DNA from: Streptomyces sp. CA-210063
Lineage (GTDB): Bacteria > Actinomycetota > Actinomycetes > Streptomycetales > Streptomycetaceae
NCBI RefSeq assembly: GCF_024612015.1
Contig: NZ_CP102512.1
Location: 8,804,001-8,868,000, forward strand
Reading direction: 5' to 3'
Length of the DNA: 64,000 nt
Shown one piece after another: positions 15,552 through 25,213 of this stretch. The translations under genes were made by a program, and so were the position numbers. The notes beneath the pieces were generated by a model. That model was not told where the DNA came from and searched no databases. It saw only the letters and a list, made by a program, of their open reading frames with translations. The first letter of the stretch is position 1; each line of letters starts with the position of its first letter.

Positions 15552-17426
15552 TCACATCGCCGAAGGATCCTGCGGCCCCCGCCCCGACAGAACCTCCCCG
15601 TACGCCTGCATCAGATCCGGCAGCCGCAGCGTCGACAAATCGTCCCGGGTCGGAATCGACGGATACCCCGACAGCCGCAGATCCCGGTACGCGCAGCTCT
15701 TCTCGTACAGCGTCCGCAGGAACCGCCCGTTGCCGAGCTCGTCGATCCACCCCTGGTCGACGACGTGCCCGGAGATGGAGCGCAGCTCGTCGAGGGCCTC
15801 CTCGTCCCAGACATCGCCGTTCTCGGCGGCGAGAACCTCGCCGATGGAAGTCAGCTCCAGGGGCCGGTAGGAGGGGAAGTCGACGCGGGTCGTGAAGCGG
15901 GAGGACAGACCGGGGTTCGCGGTCAGCAGCCGGTCCATGCCCTCCGGATAGCCCGCGAGGATCACGACCAGATGATCCCGGTTGTCCTCGGCCCGCTTCA
16001 ACAGCACCTGCAGCGCCTCGTCACCGTACGCGTCGCCCTTCCCATACCCGGAGTTGGACAGGGAGTACGCCTCGTCCACGAACAGCACACCACCGATCGC
16101 CGAGTCGATCAGCTCGTTGGCCTTCACCGCGGTCTGCCCGAGGTACTCGCCCACGAGGTCCGCGCGCTGGGCCTCCACCAGGTGATCCCCGCCCAGCAGC
16201 CCGAGCGCGTAGAAGACACGGCCCAGTATTCGCGCCACGGTCGTCTTCCCGGTCCCGGACGGCCCGGAGAAGACGAAGTGCCGCTTGGGCGGCTGAACGG
16301 GCAACCCCTGCCCCGCCCGCAACCGCGCCATGTTCAGCTGCGCGGACAACGCCTTGACCTGCCGCTTCACCGGCTCCAGCCCGACCATCCGCTCCAGCTC
16401 CGCGAGCGCCTCCTCCAGCAGCTCCGGATCCGTCGGCCCGGCCGGCAGCGGCAGCGGCTCCACCGGCGCCACGGACTTCTCCCGTACGAAGGTGTCACCG
16501 GCCTCGGGCGGCAGCCCGCCCGGCGGTGGCAGTCCGGGATCGGAGACCTTCACATCACGTCCGTCGGCGTCGAAGAACGGCTCCAGCCCGTCCCCGTCGA
16601 GCACGTCCTGTCCGATCCCGGCGAGCGCTATCGCCGCGAAGTCGCTCGCGTCGTCGTCGTACCCGTCCCCCTCGGCGATCGCCGCGAGCCGCGCGGAGGT
16701 GTCCATGAAGGCGGGGTCGACCCGGTGCACGGCCCGATACAGCGGCAGTGCGGCGGCGCTGCGCCCGGTGCCCTCATGGGCGCGCGCCAGCCAGTACCGC
16801 AGCTCCTTGCGCTGCGGCTGCTCGCTGCGACATCGCATCAGCGCGGCGGAGAGCAGCGGCTCGGCCTGCCCGTAGGTCTCCAGACGGACCCGGGCCATCC
16901 CGCCGAACAGGCCCGCCTCGATCCCGAGCAGCGGATCGTCGAGCAGCGGATCGGTGTGCCGGACCAGCTGCTCCCAGTCCTTGACGAGATAGGCGCGGCA
17001 GGCGTGCAGAAAGCGCACCTGGTGGTCCGCGTCGACCGGCGGCAGCCCCGCGAGCGCCCGGTCCAGCTCGGGCACATGGCGCCCGTCCAGCCAGTGCGAG
17101 GCGTGCGCGAGGAGGAGATCACGCGGGCTCTCCAGCACCGGCTGCACCCACCAGCCCAGCCAGTACCAGGAGTTGAGGGTGCGCCGGTGTCGTGAGCGCT
17201 GTTCCCCGAAGCGCTCCCGGTGCCGGAACATCCGGAGCAGCGCGGTCGTCGTGTCCACCCGCAGCGCGTGCAGCCCGAGCCAGCCGTCGGCCATCCCGGG
17301 ATCCATCCGCACCGCGGCGCGGAACTCCTCCTCCGCCTGCGGATAGGCGCCCATCGTGTAGGCGTCCACGCCTCGCAGCCAGGCGAGGTCGGCCGGAGCC
17401 TCGGGGCCCCGCGAGCCGAAGTCCAT
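15552..17426 (-). CDS. AAA+ ATPase with TPR-like N-terminal domain (CbbX / EccA-like)
   Basis: 624 residues. The N-terminal half is helical and TPR-like (DAYTMGAYPQAEEEFRAAVRMDPGMADGWLGL). The C-terminal AAA+ domain (about 335-600) has Walker A GPSGTGKT (388-395, Lys394), the pore-loop region DLVGEYLGQTAVKANELID, Walker B GGVLFVDEAY, and a sensor arginine region PGLSSRFTTRVDFPSY. The family includes CbbX, the Rubisco activase, and EccA of type VII secretion; no ESX genes are adjacent, so the client is unknown. ATG 17426 follows GGGGGAC; sequence further upstream in frame lacks coding character. Confidence 0.85.
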   Translation of the reverse strand: MDFGSRGPEAPADLAWLRGVDAYTMGAYPQAEEEFRAAVRMDPGMADGWLGLHALRVDTTTALLRMFRHRERFGEQRSRHRRTLNSWYWLGWWVQPVLESPRDLLLAHASHWLDGRHVPELDRALAGLPPVDADHQVRFLHACRAYLVKDWEQLVRHTDPLLDDPLLGIEAGLFGGMARVRLETYGQAEPLLSAALMRCRSEQPQRKELRYWLARAHEGTGRSAAALPLYRAVHRVDPAFMDTSARLAAIAEGDGYDDDASDFAAIALAGIGQDVLDGDGLEPFFDADGRDVKVSDPGLPPPGGLPPEAGDTFVREKSVAPVEPLPLPAGPTDPELLEEALAELERMVGLEPVKRQVKALSAQLNMARLRAGQGLPVQPPKRHFVFSGPSGTGKTTVARILGRVFYALGLLGGDHLVEAQRADLVGEYLGQTAVKANELIDSAIGGVLFVDEAYSLSNSGYGKGDAYGDEALQVLLKRAEDNRDHLVVILAGYPEGMDRLLTANPGLSSRFTTRVDFPSYRPLELTSIGEVLAAENGDVWDEEALDELRSISGHVVDQGWIDELGNGRFLRTLYEKSCAYRDLRLSGYPSIPTRDDLSTLRLPDLMQAYGEVLSGRGPQDPSAM

Positions 17427-17859
17427 CACGTCCCCCACAAACCGTGCCCCCGTTGGAAACCGAACGGGCCGGTGCCCGTCGGCAGCCTTCGTCGAACCGC
17501 TGTGCCGCGGACGGGAGTTGCGTCGGTGCGTTGCTGCAGCCGTCCGAAGGTCGCACCTTGGGCATCGTACCTGCGGGTCGGTCGCCCTTCGAAGGGTGCC
17601 GCAGCCCTCGTCTGACGAGGTGGGAGCAGACGGGGCGCATTGCGGACGGTGACCGAGGGTGAAGGAATCGTGTCTCAGCCGTTCCGGAAAACCGGAAGAA
17701 GACAGAACGAAGCCCCCGATCACGGGGGAACAACCGGGGGCTTCGCGTCTCTGGGCGGCATCGAATGGCCGCACATTGAGAACGTAAGTCCTGTACGGCC
17801 CCCCGGTCAAGCCGAGTTGAGGCACTCGAGGAAGTTCTCGGACGGGGCTCTTCACAAGT
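17427..17859. other. Gene-free stretch between AAA+ ATPase and kinase genes
   Basis: 433 bases holding the promoter region of the AAA+ gene and a strong hairpin terminator (17708-17745) for the kinase gene. I see no convincing open reading frame and no RNA gene. Confidence 0.5.
17708..17745 (-). terminator. Intrinsic terminator of the P-loop kinase gene
   Basis: CGAAGCCCCC (17708-17717) pairs with GGGGGCTTCG (17736-17745), with an inner CCCCGATCACGGGG alternative hairpin. On the minus strand it is followed by TTCTGTCTTCTTCC. It lies 115 bases after the kinase stop. Confidence 0.75.
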
Positions 17860-18513
17860 TCAGCACATTGCGGATGGTCCGTCACCCTGAGTGAGGTGCG
17901 GCCCCGATCCGGGAGTCGTCGCAGGTCCCGTGAGCACCTCGTACCCCATGTGTCCCGGCCGAATCAGAAGATCTGCGAACGGCCGAGAAGGATCCTCGGA
18001 GAAGTGCCGTCGTTCCGCCTCGACCCAGCCGACCCAGAAATCACTCTGTTCCGCCCCGTCCCGCGCGCGCCCACGCGCCCAGGCCTCCTCGTCCGGCAAC
18101 TCCATCCACATCAGCCGCGCCAGATACGGACGCAGCGCGCGCCGGCCCGCGCCGACCCCCTCCACGACGATCACGGGCGCGGCCGGCAGGACGCGCGCGG
18201 GGCCGAAACCGCGCTCACTCCAGTCGTACGGGGCATAGCGCGCGCTCTCCCCGCGCCGCAGCGGCTCGATCACCTGATCCAGCAGTCGTGGCGTCCACGC
18301 GAAGAGCTCCTCGTGCGTGGCGATGTCGTCGAGGTGCAGCACCGGGGCGCCGCCGAGCGCGTCGGCCAGCCGTCCGGCGAAGGTGCTCTTCCCGGAACCC
18401 GCGTGCCCGTCGACCCCGACCAGCCGGACCGGCCCGCAGGAGGGCGGCAGCAGCCGCAGCCGGGCGGCGAGGTCGTCGACGGTGGGGTCCGCGGGGGCGG
18501 GAGAGGCGTGCAT
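17860..18513 (-). CDS. Uridine kinase-like P-loop kinase
   Basis: 217 residues. Walker A GVDGHAGSGKST (33-44, Lys42), then VLHLDDIATHEELFAW with the DD pair seen in uridine/phosphoribulokinase-type kinases, and PVIVVEGVGAGRRALRPYL as Walker B. The C-terminal half is rich in Trp and acidic residues (FWVGWVEAERRHF). It matches the small actinobacterial uridine kinase-like/ATP-binding proteins; the phosphate acceptor is not known. The start has no strong Shine-Dalgarno. A DasR-like site lies 43 bases upstream, shared with the divergent peptidase gene. Confidence 0.8.
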   Translation of the reverse strand: MHASPAPADPTVDDLAARLRLLPPSCGPVRLVGVDGHAGSGKSTFAGRLADALGGAPVLHLDDIATHEELFAWTPRLLDQVIEPLRRGESARYAPYDWSERGFGPARVLPAAPVIVVEGVGAGRRALRPYLARLMWMELPDEEAWARGRARDGAEQSDFWVGWVEAERRHFSEDPSRPFADLLIRPGHMGYEVLTGPATTPGSGPHLTQGDGPSAMC

Positions 18514-18555
18514 ACCCGGATTGAAACACCGGGACGGGCGCCCCTGGAGTGCGCC

Positions 18556-18571
18556 AGTGGTGTCGACCAAT
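18556..18571. promoter_or_regulatory. DasR-like site
   Basis: AGTGGTGTCGACCAAT agrees with 13 of 16 positions of the DasR consensus A(C/G)TGGTCTAGACCA(C/G)T as I remember it. It lies between the kinase and the divergent C39-like peptidase genes. Without a genome-wide score distribution this is only a candidate. Confidence 0.35.
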
Positions 18572-18687
18572 ATTGGCGGGCGTGGCGAGGCGCGAGGTGC
18601 TGGCAGAAGTCGTGGCCCGGCGTCCATAGTTGGCGAACAGCCGTGCGTCTGAACCGTTCCTTCCGGACCACTGGGGGTCACCCGCAG

Positions 18688-20070
18688 ATGACGAGCCTTT
18701 CCGAGCCGTCCCGCAGGACCGTCCTGGCCGCAGCCGTCGCCACCGCCGCCGCGGCGGCCGGTGGATCGGCGGGCCCGGCGGCAGCCGACACGACAAGCGG
18801 CCGGGGCGAGGCCCCCGTCCGCCCCGCGCGAGCGCCGGAACGCTTCGCGGACAACCACTTCTGGACCTCGTACACCGACTGGCGCGCGGGCAGTGCGAAG
18901 GGCACCCGGGCGAGGGCGGGGGAGCGGCCGGGGCTGGTGATCGACGTGCCGGTCGGCACGACCGACTACCCCGACCCGCACACCGGGCGGACGGCCGCCT
19001 GGGAGTACGCGACCTGGACCTCCCCGGTCCACCGGCTCGCCGTGCCCGCCACCGAGGTGATCGCGTCCTGGAACGCGCACACCCCCGACGGAACCTGGGT
19101 CCAGATCGAGCTGCGGGGCACGTACTCCGACGGCACGGACACGCCCTGGTACGTCCTGGGCCGGTGGGCGGCAGGCGACCAGGACATCAGACGGACCTCC
19201 GTCGACGGCCAGGAGGACGGCAAGAGCAGCATCTGGACCGACACCTTCGCGATCGACGACCCGGCCACGGGCCTGCGCCTCGCCTCGTACCGGCTGCGTC
19301 TGACCCTGTACCGCACGCCCGGCACCCGGCTCACCCCCACGGTGTGGCGGCTGGGCGCGATGGGCTCCGACGTCCCCGACCGCTTCACGGTCCCGGCGTC
19401 CACCCCCGGGCTCGCGCGGGAGCTGAACGTCCCGCGCTACTCCCAGGAGACCCACAAGGGCCAGTACCCCGAGTACGACAACGGTGGCGAGGCCTGGTGC
19501 AGCCCCACCTCCTCGCAGATGATCATAGAGTTCTGGGGCCGCAAGCCCAGCGCCGCGGACCTGGCCTGGGTCGATCCGGCGTACGCGGACCCGCAGGTCT
19601 GCCACGCGGCGCGGTTCACCTACGACTACCAGTACGAGGGCTGCGGCAACTGGCCCTTCAACGCCGCGTACGCCGCCACCTACAAGGACCTCCAGGGCGT
19701 GGTGACCCGGCTCGGCTCGCTCACCGATCTGGAGACGCTGATCGCGGCGGGCATCCCGGCGATCACCTCCCAGTCGTTCCTCGCCGAGGAGCTGACGGGG
19801 GCCGGCTACGGCACGGCCGGCCATCTGATGACGGTGATCGGCTTCACCGCCGACGGCGACGTCATCGCCAACGACCCGAACTCGCCGACCAACGAGGCGG
19901 TGCGCCGGATCTACCGGCGGCGCGAGTGGGAGAACATCTGGCTGCGGACCAAGCGGTACAACGCCGCCGGCAAGGTCGTCTCCGGCACCGGCGGTGTCTG
20001 CTATCTGTACTTCCCGGCACGGCCCACGGCCCGCCAGCGCGCGGCGCTCGCGGCGGTGGGAGTGCGCTGA
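18688..20070 (+). CDS. Tat-exported C39-like cysteine peptidase
   Basis: 460 residues. The N terminus SEPSRRTVLAAAVATAAAAAGG is a twin-arginine signal ending near PAAADT. A beta-rich domain (about 60-235) precedes a peptidase C39-like domain: EAWCSPTSSQMIIEFWG carries Cys271, AGHLMTVIGF carries His379, and VIANDPNSP the third polar residue. In this family the secreted member has no C39 ABC transporter and is thought to be an extracellular hydrolase. Normal length. Divergent from the kinase gene; a small membrane-protein gene follows. Confidence 0.85.
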   Translation: MTSLSEPSRRTVLAAAVATAAAAAGGSAGPAAADTTSGRGEAPVRPARAPERFADNHFWTSYTDWRAGSAKGTRARAGERPGLVIDVPVGTTDYPDPHTGRTAAWEYATWTSPVHRLAVPATEVIASWNAHTPDGTWVQIELRGTYSDGTDTPWYVLGRWAAGDQDIRRTSVDGQEDGKSSIWTDTFAIDDPATGLRLASYRLRLTLYRTPGTRLTPTVWRLGAMGSDVPDRFTVPASTPGLARELNVPRYSQETHKGQYPEYDNGGEAWCSPTSSQMIIEFWGRKPSAADLAWVDPAYADPQVCHAARFTYDYQYEGCGNWPFNAAYAATYKDLQGVVTRLGSLTDLETLIAAGIPAITSQSFLAEELTGAGYGTAGHLMTVIGFTADGDVIANDPNSPTNEAVRRIYRRREWENIWLRTKRYNAAGKVVSGTGGVCYLYFPARPTARQRAALAAVGVR

Positions 20071-20207
20071 CGCCATGCGGCCCCCGGCATTCCGGGGGCC
20101 GCGCCGTCGTGTGACCAAGCTCTCGGCCGTGAACCGCCCGTGCGGTGGCAAGGTGGACGCAAAGGTGGGGGGAACCCACCGCGCGCCGACCACACCAGCG
20201 AGCTGCC

Positions 20208-20354
20208 ATGACCGCGACCTCCGCCACCACCACCCGTGTCCACAGCCGCACGGGCGGCCCCAAGGACGACGGCCCGAAGATCGTCGAGCATGTGATGGGC
20301 TGGACCCTGGTCGTGGTGGTCGCGATGCTGGTGACCCAGCTGGGTCTGCTGTGA
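20208..20354 (+). CDS. Small single-helix membrane protein (48 aa)
   Basis: MTATSATTTRVHSRTGG, a charged stretch KDDGPKIVEH, then one hydrophobic helix VMGWTLVVVVAMLVTQLGLL at the very C terminus. It has strong Streptomyces codon bias and ends just before the TetR promoter. Likely a tail-anchored membrane peptide; function unknown. It is conserved next to chitinase chiD in Streptomyces as far as I recall. Confidence 0.65.
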   Translation: MTATSATTTRVHSRTGGPKDDGPKIVEHVMGWTLVVVVAMLVTQLGLL

Positions 20355-20457
20355 CCTGATTCCCCGGCTCGATTCTGTCGATCAGAGTCGAACAAGCTGG
20401 TGGTGAGGGTCTGCCATACTGCGGTTGTCCCGCTGGCAGTTGAGACCAGGACCGAAA

Positions 20458-21117
20458 TTGAATAGTAGTCAACAGCGTGGTGTCGAACCGCCGCGGGCCC
20501 GCGGCACCGACCGCTCGTTAGCTCGCCGCGCCGAACTCATCTCCATCGGGCGGAAGTTGTTCGCCGACACGTCGTACGACACGTTGTCGATGGACGACAT
20601 CGCGCGGCAGGCGCACGTGGCCAAGGGACTGATCTACTACTACTTCAAGTCCAAGCGCGGCTACTACCTCGCGATCGTCGAGGACTCGGTGGCCGATCTG
20701 ATCACGTTCGCCGCGAGCGGCATCCAACTGCCGCCCGTGGAGCGGGTGCACCGCACCATAGACGGCTATCTGCGCTACGCGGAGGACAACCAGGCCGCGT
20801 ACCGCACGATCGTCAGCGGCGGCGTCGGCTTCGACGCCCAGGTGCACGCCATCCGGGACGGCGTCCGCGAGGCGATCGTCGCCACCATCGCCGAGGGCGC
20901 GTACGGCAGGAGCGACATCGAACCGGTGGCCCGTATGGGTTTGTTCGGCTGGGTGTGCGCGGTCGAGGGCGCCACCCTCGACTGGATCGACCGCCCGGAA
21001 CTGCCCCGCGACACCATGCGCGACCTGCTCGTCAAGATGCTGGGCGGCTCGCTGCGCGCCATCGAGGAGCTCGCCCCGGCCTATCTCGCGCCGGAGCCCG
21101 CCCGCCGGGACATCTGA
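20458..21117 (+). CDS. TetR-family transcriptional regulator
   Basis: About 219 residues. HTH at about 25-70: ELISIGRKLFADTSYDTLSMDDIARQAHVAKGLIYYYFKSK, with the TetR-typical GLIYYYF recognition end. The C-terminal ligand domain is helical, with VHRTIDGYLRYAEDNQAAYR as in TetR_C regulators of fatty-acid and drug genes. I start at TTG 20458: a CATACT -10 box at 20415-20420 makes the earlier TTG (20425) too close to the transcript start. Target unknown; the acyl-CoA dehydrogenase promoter nearby has a TetR-type palindrome. Confidence 0.8.
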   Translation: MNSSQQRGVEPPRARGTDRSLARRAELISIGRKLFADTSYDTLSMDDIARQAHVAKGLIYYYFKSKRGYYLAIVEDSVADLITFAASGIQLPPVERVHRTIDGYLRYAEDNQAAYRTIVSGGVGFDAQVHAIRDGVREAIVATIAEGAYGRSDIEPVARMGLFGWVCAVEGATLDWIDRPELPRDTMRDLLVKMLGGSLRAIEELAPAYLAPEPARRDI

Positions 21118-21201
21118 ACTCCGCGGCGGTGACATCCGGGCAACGCACTCGGGGTGGGGGTCCGCCGACCGACCCCCACCCCAAGTCCCCCGTCGCGGCG
21201 G

Positions 21202-22458
<1,257 letters not shown>

Positions 22459-22553
22459 CGTGACTCCGGAGGAGGGGGAGCGTGGCGGGGAAGGTGCTGC
22501 CTGGACCCTGCTGTGCCGATTGGCATGAACGCGGTGACGCGTTGTTGGGGGAG

Positions 22554-22593
22554 ACCGTAGAGGACTAGACCATTGGGGTCAATGGTTCGGACC
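22554..22593 (-). promoter_or_regulatory. Chitinase promoter with GGTC repeats / DasR-like box
   Basis: Minus strand: -35 TTGACC (22577-22582), 17 bases, -10 TACGGT (22554-22559). Boxes TTGGTCCGAACC and ATGGTCTAGTCC flank the -35; the second matches 13 of 16 positions of the DasR consensus. Transcription should start near 22547, about 90 bases before the ATG. Substrate induction and glucose repression through such repeats are known for Streptomyces chitinases. Confidence 0.75.
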
Positions 22594-22636
22594 AATTCCC
22601 GCGAGGGTGCGGCGGGCCGTCGAATGTGTCCTAATG

Positions 22637-22646
22637 AACGGTCGTT
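22637..22646. promoter_or_regulatory. Palindrome upstream of acyl-CoA dehydrogenase
   Basis: AACGGTCGTT, within TGAACGGTCGTTAAC, resembles short TetR-type operators. CATACT at 22675-22680 is a possible -10 box, placing the palindrome over the -35 region. A further perfect palindrome CCGCTGATCAGCGG (22694-22707) lies in the leader. Confidence 0.35.
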
Positions 22647-22817
22647 AACTGGTGACTCGCTGCTCCGGATCGGGCATACTCCAAGCGCCACCACCGCTGA
22701 TCAGCGGCTTCCGTGATCCGGAGGAGGATCGTCGGCTGTGGCACGTGAGACCCGGCGGCACCACTTCATCCCCGGTGCGTGTCCGCCGCAGTGCCCGACA
22801 GGGAGGAGAGCGTCGCC

Positions 22818-24026
22818 ATGTCAGACCGCGCGCCGCAGCCGGTGGACCGTCAACTGCCCACGGAAGAGGCCCGGGATCTGATCTCGCTCGTCCGCGAGAT
22901 CGCACAGCGGGAGATCGCCCCGTACGCGGCCGAGGAGGAGGAAGCCGGTCGCTTCCCGCGCGAGCTCTTCAGCCTGCTCTCGGAGTCGGGACTGCTCGGC
23001 CTGCCCTACGACTCGGAATACGGCGGCGGCGACCAGCCGTACGAGGTCTATCTCCAGGCCCTGGAAGAGCTCGCCATGGCCCGCCTCACCGTCGGCCTCG
23101 GCGTGAGCGTCCATACGCTCGCCTGTCACGCCCTCGCCAACTACGGCACCAAGGAGCAGCAGGCCGAGCACCTGCCGTCGATGCTCGGCGGCCGTCTGCT
23201 CGGCGCGTACTGCCTCTCCGAGCCGTCGTCAGGCTCGGACGCCGCGTCCCTGCGGACGAAGGCCGTCCGGGACGATGGGGGTCCCTCCCGCTCGAGCGGA
23301 GCCGAGAGTGGGGGAGGCTGGCTGATCACCGGCACCAAGGCCTGGATCACCCACGGCGGCATCGCCGACTTCTACACGGTCATGGCGCGCACGGGCGGCG
23401 AGGGCTCCCGGGGCATCACGGCCTTCCTGGTGCCCGGCGACGCCGAGGGGCTGAGCGCGGCGGCGCCCGAGAAGAAGATGGGCATGAAGGGCTCACCCAC
23501 CGCGCAGCTCCACTTCGACGGGGTGCGCGTCTCCGGCAGTCGGCGCCTGGGGGAGGAGGGCCAGGGTTTCGCGATCGCCCTGTCCGCGCTCGACTCCGGG
23601 CGGCTCGGCATCGCGGCCTGCGCGATCGGCGTGGCCCAGGCTGCCCTGGACGAGGCGGTCGCCTACGCCACCGGGCGGCAGCAGTTCGGGCGGCCGATCT
23701 CCGACTTCCAGGGACTGCGCTTCATGCTCGCGGACATGGCGACCCGGATAGAGGCGGGCCGGGCGCTCTATCTGTCCGCCGCACGGCTCCGCGACGCGGG
23801 CAGGCCCTTCTCCAAGCAGGCGGCCATGGCGAAGCTGCTGTGCACCGACACCGCGATGAAGGTCACCACGGACGCCGTCCAGATCCTCGGCGGGTACGGC
23901 TACACGGCGGACTTCCCCACCGAGCGGTACATGCGCGAGGCCAAGGTGCTCCAGATCGTCGAGGGCACCAATCAGATCCAGCGCATGGTCATCGCCCGTC
24001 ACCTCGCGGGGCCCGAGTCACGCTGA
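22818..24026 (+). CDS. Acyl-CoA dehydrogenase with in-frame repeat insertion
   Basis: 402 residues, about 15 longer than usual. Motifs: AYCLSEPSSGSDAASLRTKA (FAD/substrate loop), TGTKAWITHGG, GVRVSGSRRLGEEGQGF, GRQQFGRPISDFQGLRFMLADM, QILGGYGYTADFPTERYMREAKVLQIVEGTNQIQR, where the Glu before GTNQIQ is the family catalytic base. It oxidises acyl-CoA to enoyl-CoA with FAD. Residues 152-167 (DDGGPSRSSGAESGGG) are encoded by a dispersed repeat (23276-23316) and replace the normal tight turn before GWLITGTKAW. ATG 22818 follows GGGAGGAGAG. Confidence 0.92.
   Translation: MSDRAPQPVDRQLPTEEARDLISLVREIAQREIAPYAAEEEEAGRFPRELFSLLSESGLLGLPYDSEYGGGDQPYEVYLQALEELAMARLTVGLGVSVHTLACHALANYGTKEQQAEHLPSMLGGRLLGAYCLSEPSSGSDAASLRTKAVRDDGGPSRSSGAESGGGWLITGTKAWITHGGIADFYTVMARTGGEGSRGITAFLVPGDAEGLSAAAPEKKMGMKGSPTAQLHFDGVRVSGSRRLGEEGQGFAIALSALDSGRLGIAACAIGVAQAALDEAVAYATGRQQFGRPISDFQGLRFMLADMATRIEAGRALYLSAARLRDAGRPFSKQAAMAKLLCTDTAMKVTTDAVQILGGYGYTADFPTERYMREAKVLQIVEGTNQIQRMVIARHLAGPESR
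23276..23316 (+). repeat. Dispersed GC-rich inverted repeat inside a coding region
   Basis: TGGGGGTCCCTCCCGCTCGAG followed by CGGAGCCGAGAGTGGGGGAGG: a partial palindrome (CTCCCGCTCGAGCGGAG) of a type I know from Streptomyces intergenic regions. Here it keeps the acyl-CoA dehydrogenase frame and codes for a Gly/Ser-rich loop. Confidence 0.75.
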
Positions 24027-24285
24027 AGGAGCCGCGGAAGGAGTCGGGCGCGGAGGTGTCCGGGGTGGTGCCGAACTGGTTGATGCCGCTCGGCGGCGTC
24101 GCCAGTCGGACCCACTCCGGATCGTGACGTCCCGGCAAGGTGCGGCCCCGGTCGGCCCAAGTCCGCATCAGGGCCCGGTAGATCGGCGGGTCCTGCGGTG
24201 CGGTCTGCCTCTGCGGAAGCGATTCTGCCGAAGCCGGCACGAACACGTGACGCCGACGTCCGGCCACCGAGAATGTAGGAGTCAT
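23989..24285 (-). CDS. Small hypothetical protein (98 aa)
   Basis: Begins MTPTFSVAGRRRHVFVPASAESL; the middle PPIYRALMRTWADRGRTLPGRHDPEWVRLA has a clear amphipathic and aromatic pattern and good codon bias, unlike shadow frames. The tail overlaps the 3' end of the acyl-CoA dehydrogenase gene by 38 bases on the opposite strand. No Shine-Dalgarno is visible before ATG 24285. No family recognised; a genuine small gene is likely but not certain. Confidence 0.5.
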   Translation of the reverse strand: MTPTFSVAGRRRHVFVPASAESLPQRQTAPQDPPIYRALMRTWADRGRTLPGRHDPEWVRLATPPSGINQFGTTPDTSAPDSFRGSFSVTRAPRGDGR

Positions 24286-24519
24286 ACCGGGCCAACGCGC
24301 GTGAGGGCGGGCCGGTCACCGCTCCCGGGAATCGCGCCTGAGTTCGCGACAGGGCCGAACGGGGTATGACGAGCCCCGGCCGCCGGACGCGCCGAACCTG
24401 CACCATGGCAGCGTGCGTGACGCCATGGTGCGGGGCGACTGCTGGGAGCGGATCCTCCGGTACGGCCGCGTCGGCTCAGCGAGAGAGCACGGACGCCGCA
24501 GGCCGAACCTGCCCTGGAA
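24286..24519. other. Short gene-poor stretch
   Basis: Holds the upstream region of the 98-aa gene. A weak open stretch on the plus strand (GTG 24413 to TGA 24532, 39 codons, starting VRDAMVRGDCWERILRYGRVG) looks faintly protein-like but lacks a ribosome site. Nothing else is seen. Confidence 0.3.
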
Positions 24520-24945
24520 TCAGGCGGCTTGACGCCGCATCACCGGCACGCGCATCGGGCGCGAGCCCGGGCCGCCGACGTGCGAGAAGGGCTGTGTCCG
24601 CCAGTCGAGGCCCTGCGGGAGCGTCAACAGAAGGGCGGTGTCCTGCTCCTGCGGCTCGACGGACTCGTCCGCGGGCCGGGCGTCACCGGCCGAACGGCCC
24701 GTACCGGCGCAGACCGTGAGCCCGAACGGGTTCCACGGCGACACGACCAGCGCGTGTTCCGGCAGGGTGTCCTCGTCGGACAGCAGGGCGATGGGCTGGG
24801 CGCAGTCCGGGCAGATCACCCGGTACATCTCGAAGGTGTCGTACGCGTCGAACTCGTCGTCCGGTTCGACGCCCTCCGGCTCGGGCTCGATGACCGCCTG
24901 GAGACGCTTGGGTGCGGTACGACCAGGGCGCTTAAGACTCTGCAT
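24520..24945 (-). CDS. Hypothetical protein with Cys-pair (zinc-ribbon-like) segment
   Basis: 141 residues. Basic start MQSLKRPGRTAPKRLQAV, an acidic run EPEPEGVEPDDEFDAYDTFEMY, then RVICPDCAQPIALLSDEDTLPEHALVVSPWNPFGLTVC: CPDC plus a third Cys suggests a partial zinc knuckle. The remainder is low in structure. A good Shine-Dalgarno (GAGGGGGA) precedes ATG 24945. The family is actinobacterial and of unknown function. Confidence 0.75.
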   Translation of the reverse strand: MQSLKRPGRTAPKRLQAVIEPEPEGVEPDDEFDAYDTFEMYRVICPDCAQPIALLSDEDTLPEHALVVSPWNPFGLTVCAGTGRSAGDARPADESVEPQEQDTALLLTLPQGLDWRTQPFSHVGGPGSRPMRVPVMRRQAA

Positions 24946-25213
24946 GGGATTCTCCCCCTCGGGCTGGGCCGTGTAGGCACTGCGGCCTCGACCACAGCAA
25001 GCACTTCCCGCCCCGTCTCGGCGGTAATCGCGAGATCATCACGCAGCCTGTTCGGGCACTGTGGTCTTCGTCACATGCCGCCCGCAGGTGCCGAGTGCCG
25101 CGGCGCTGTCACCCGTATGGCTCACGGGCCGCTCTCCGCCACATCACGAACCGGGCATGAGCTGCACCGCTCAGGTATCGGAGGAGATCAACCGCCCTGT
25201 AGGTTCTTGCGCC

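Noticed and set aside
17427..17885. N-terminal extension of the AAA+ ATPase across the terminator
   Set aside because: The open frame runs through a strong hairpin and has no family similarity; ATG 17426 has a ribosome site.
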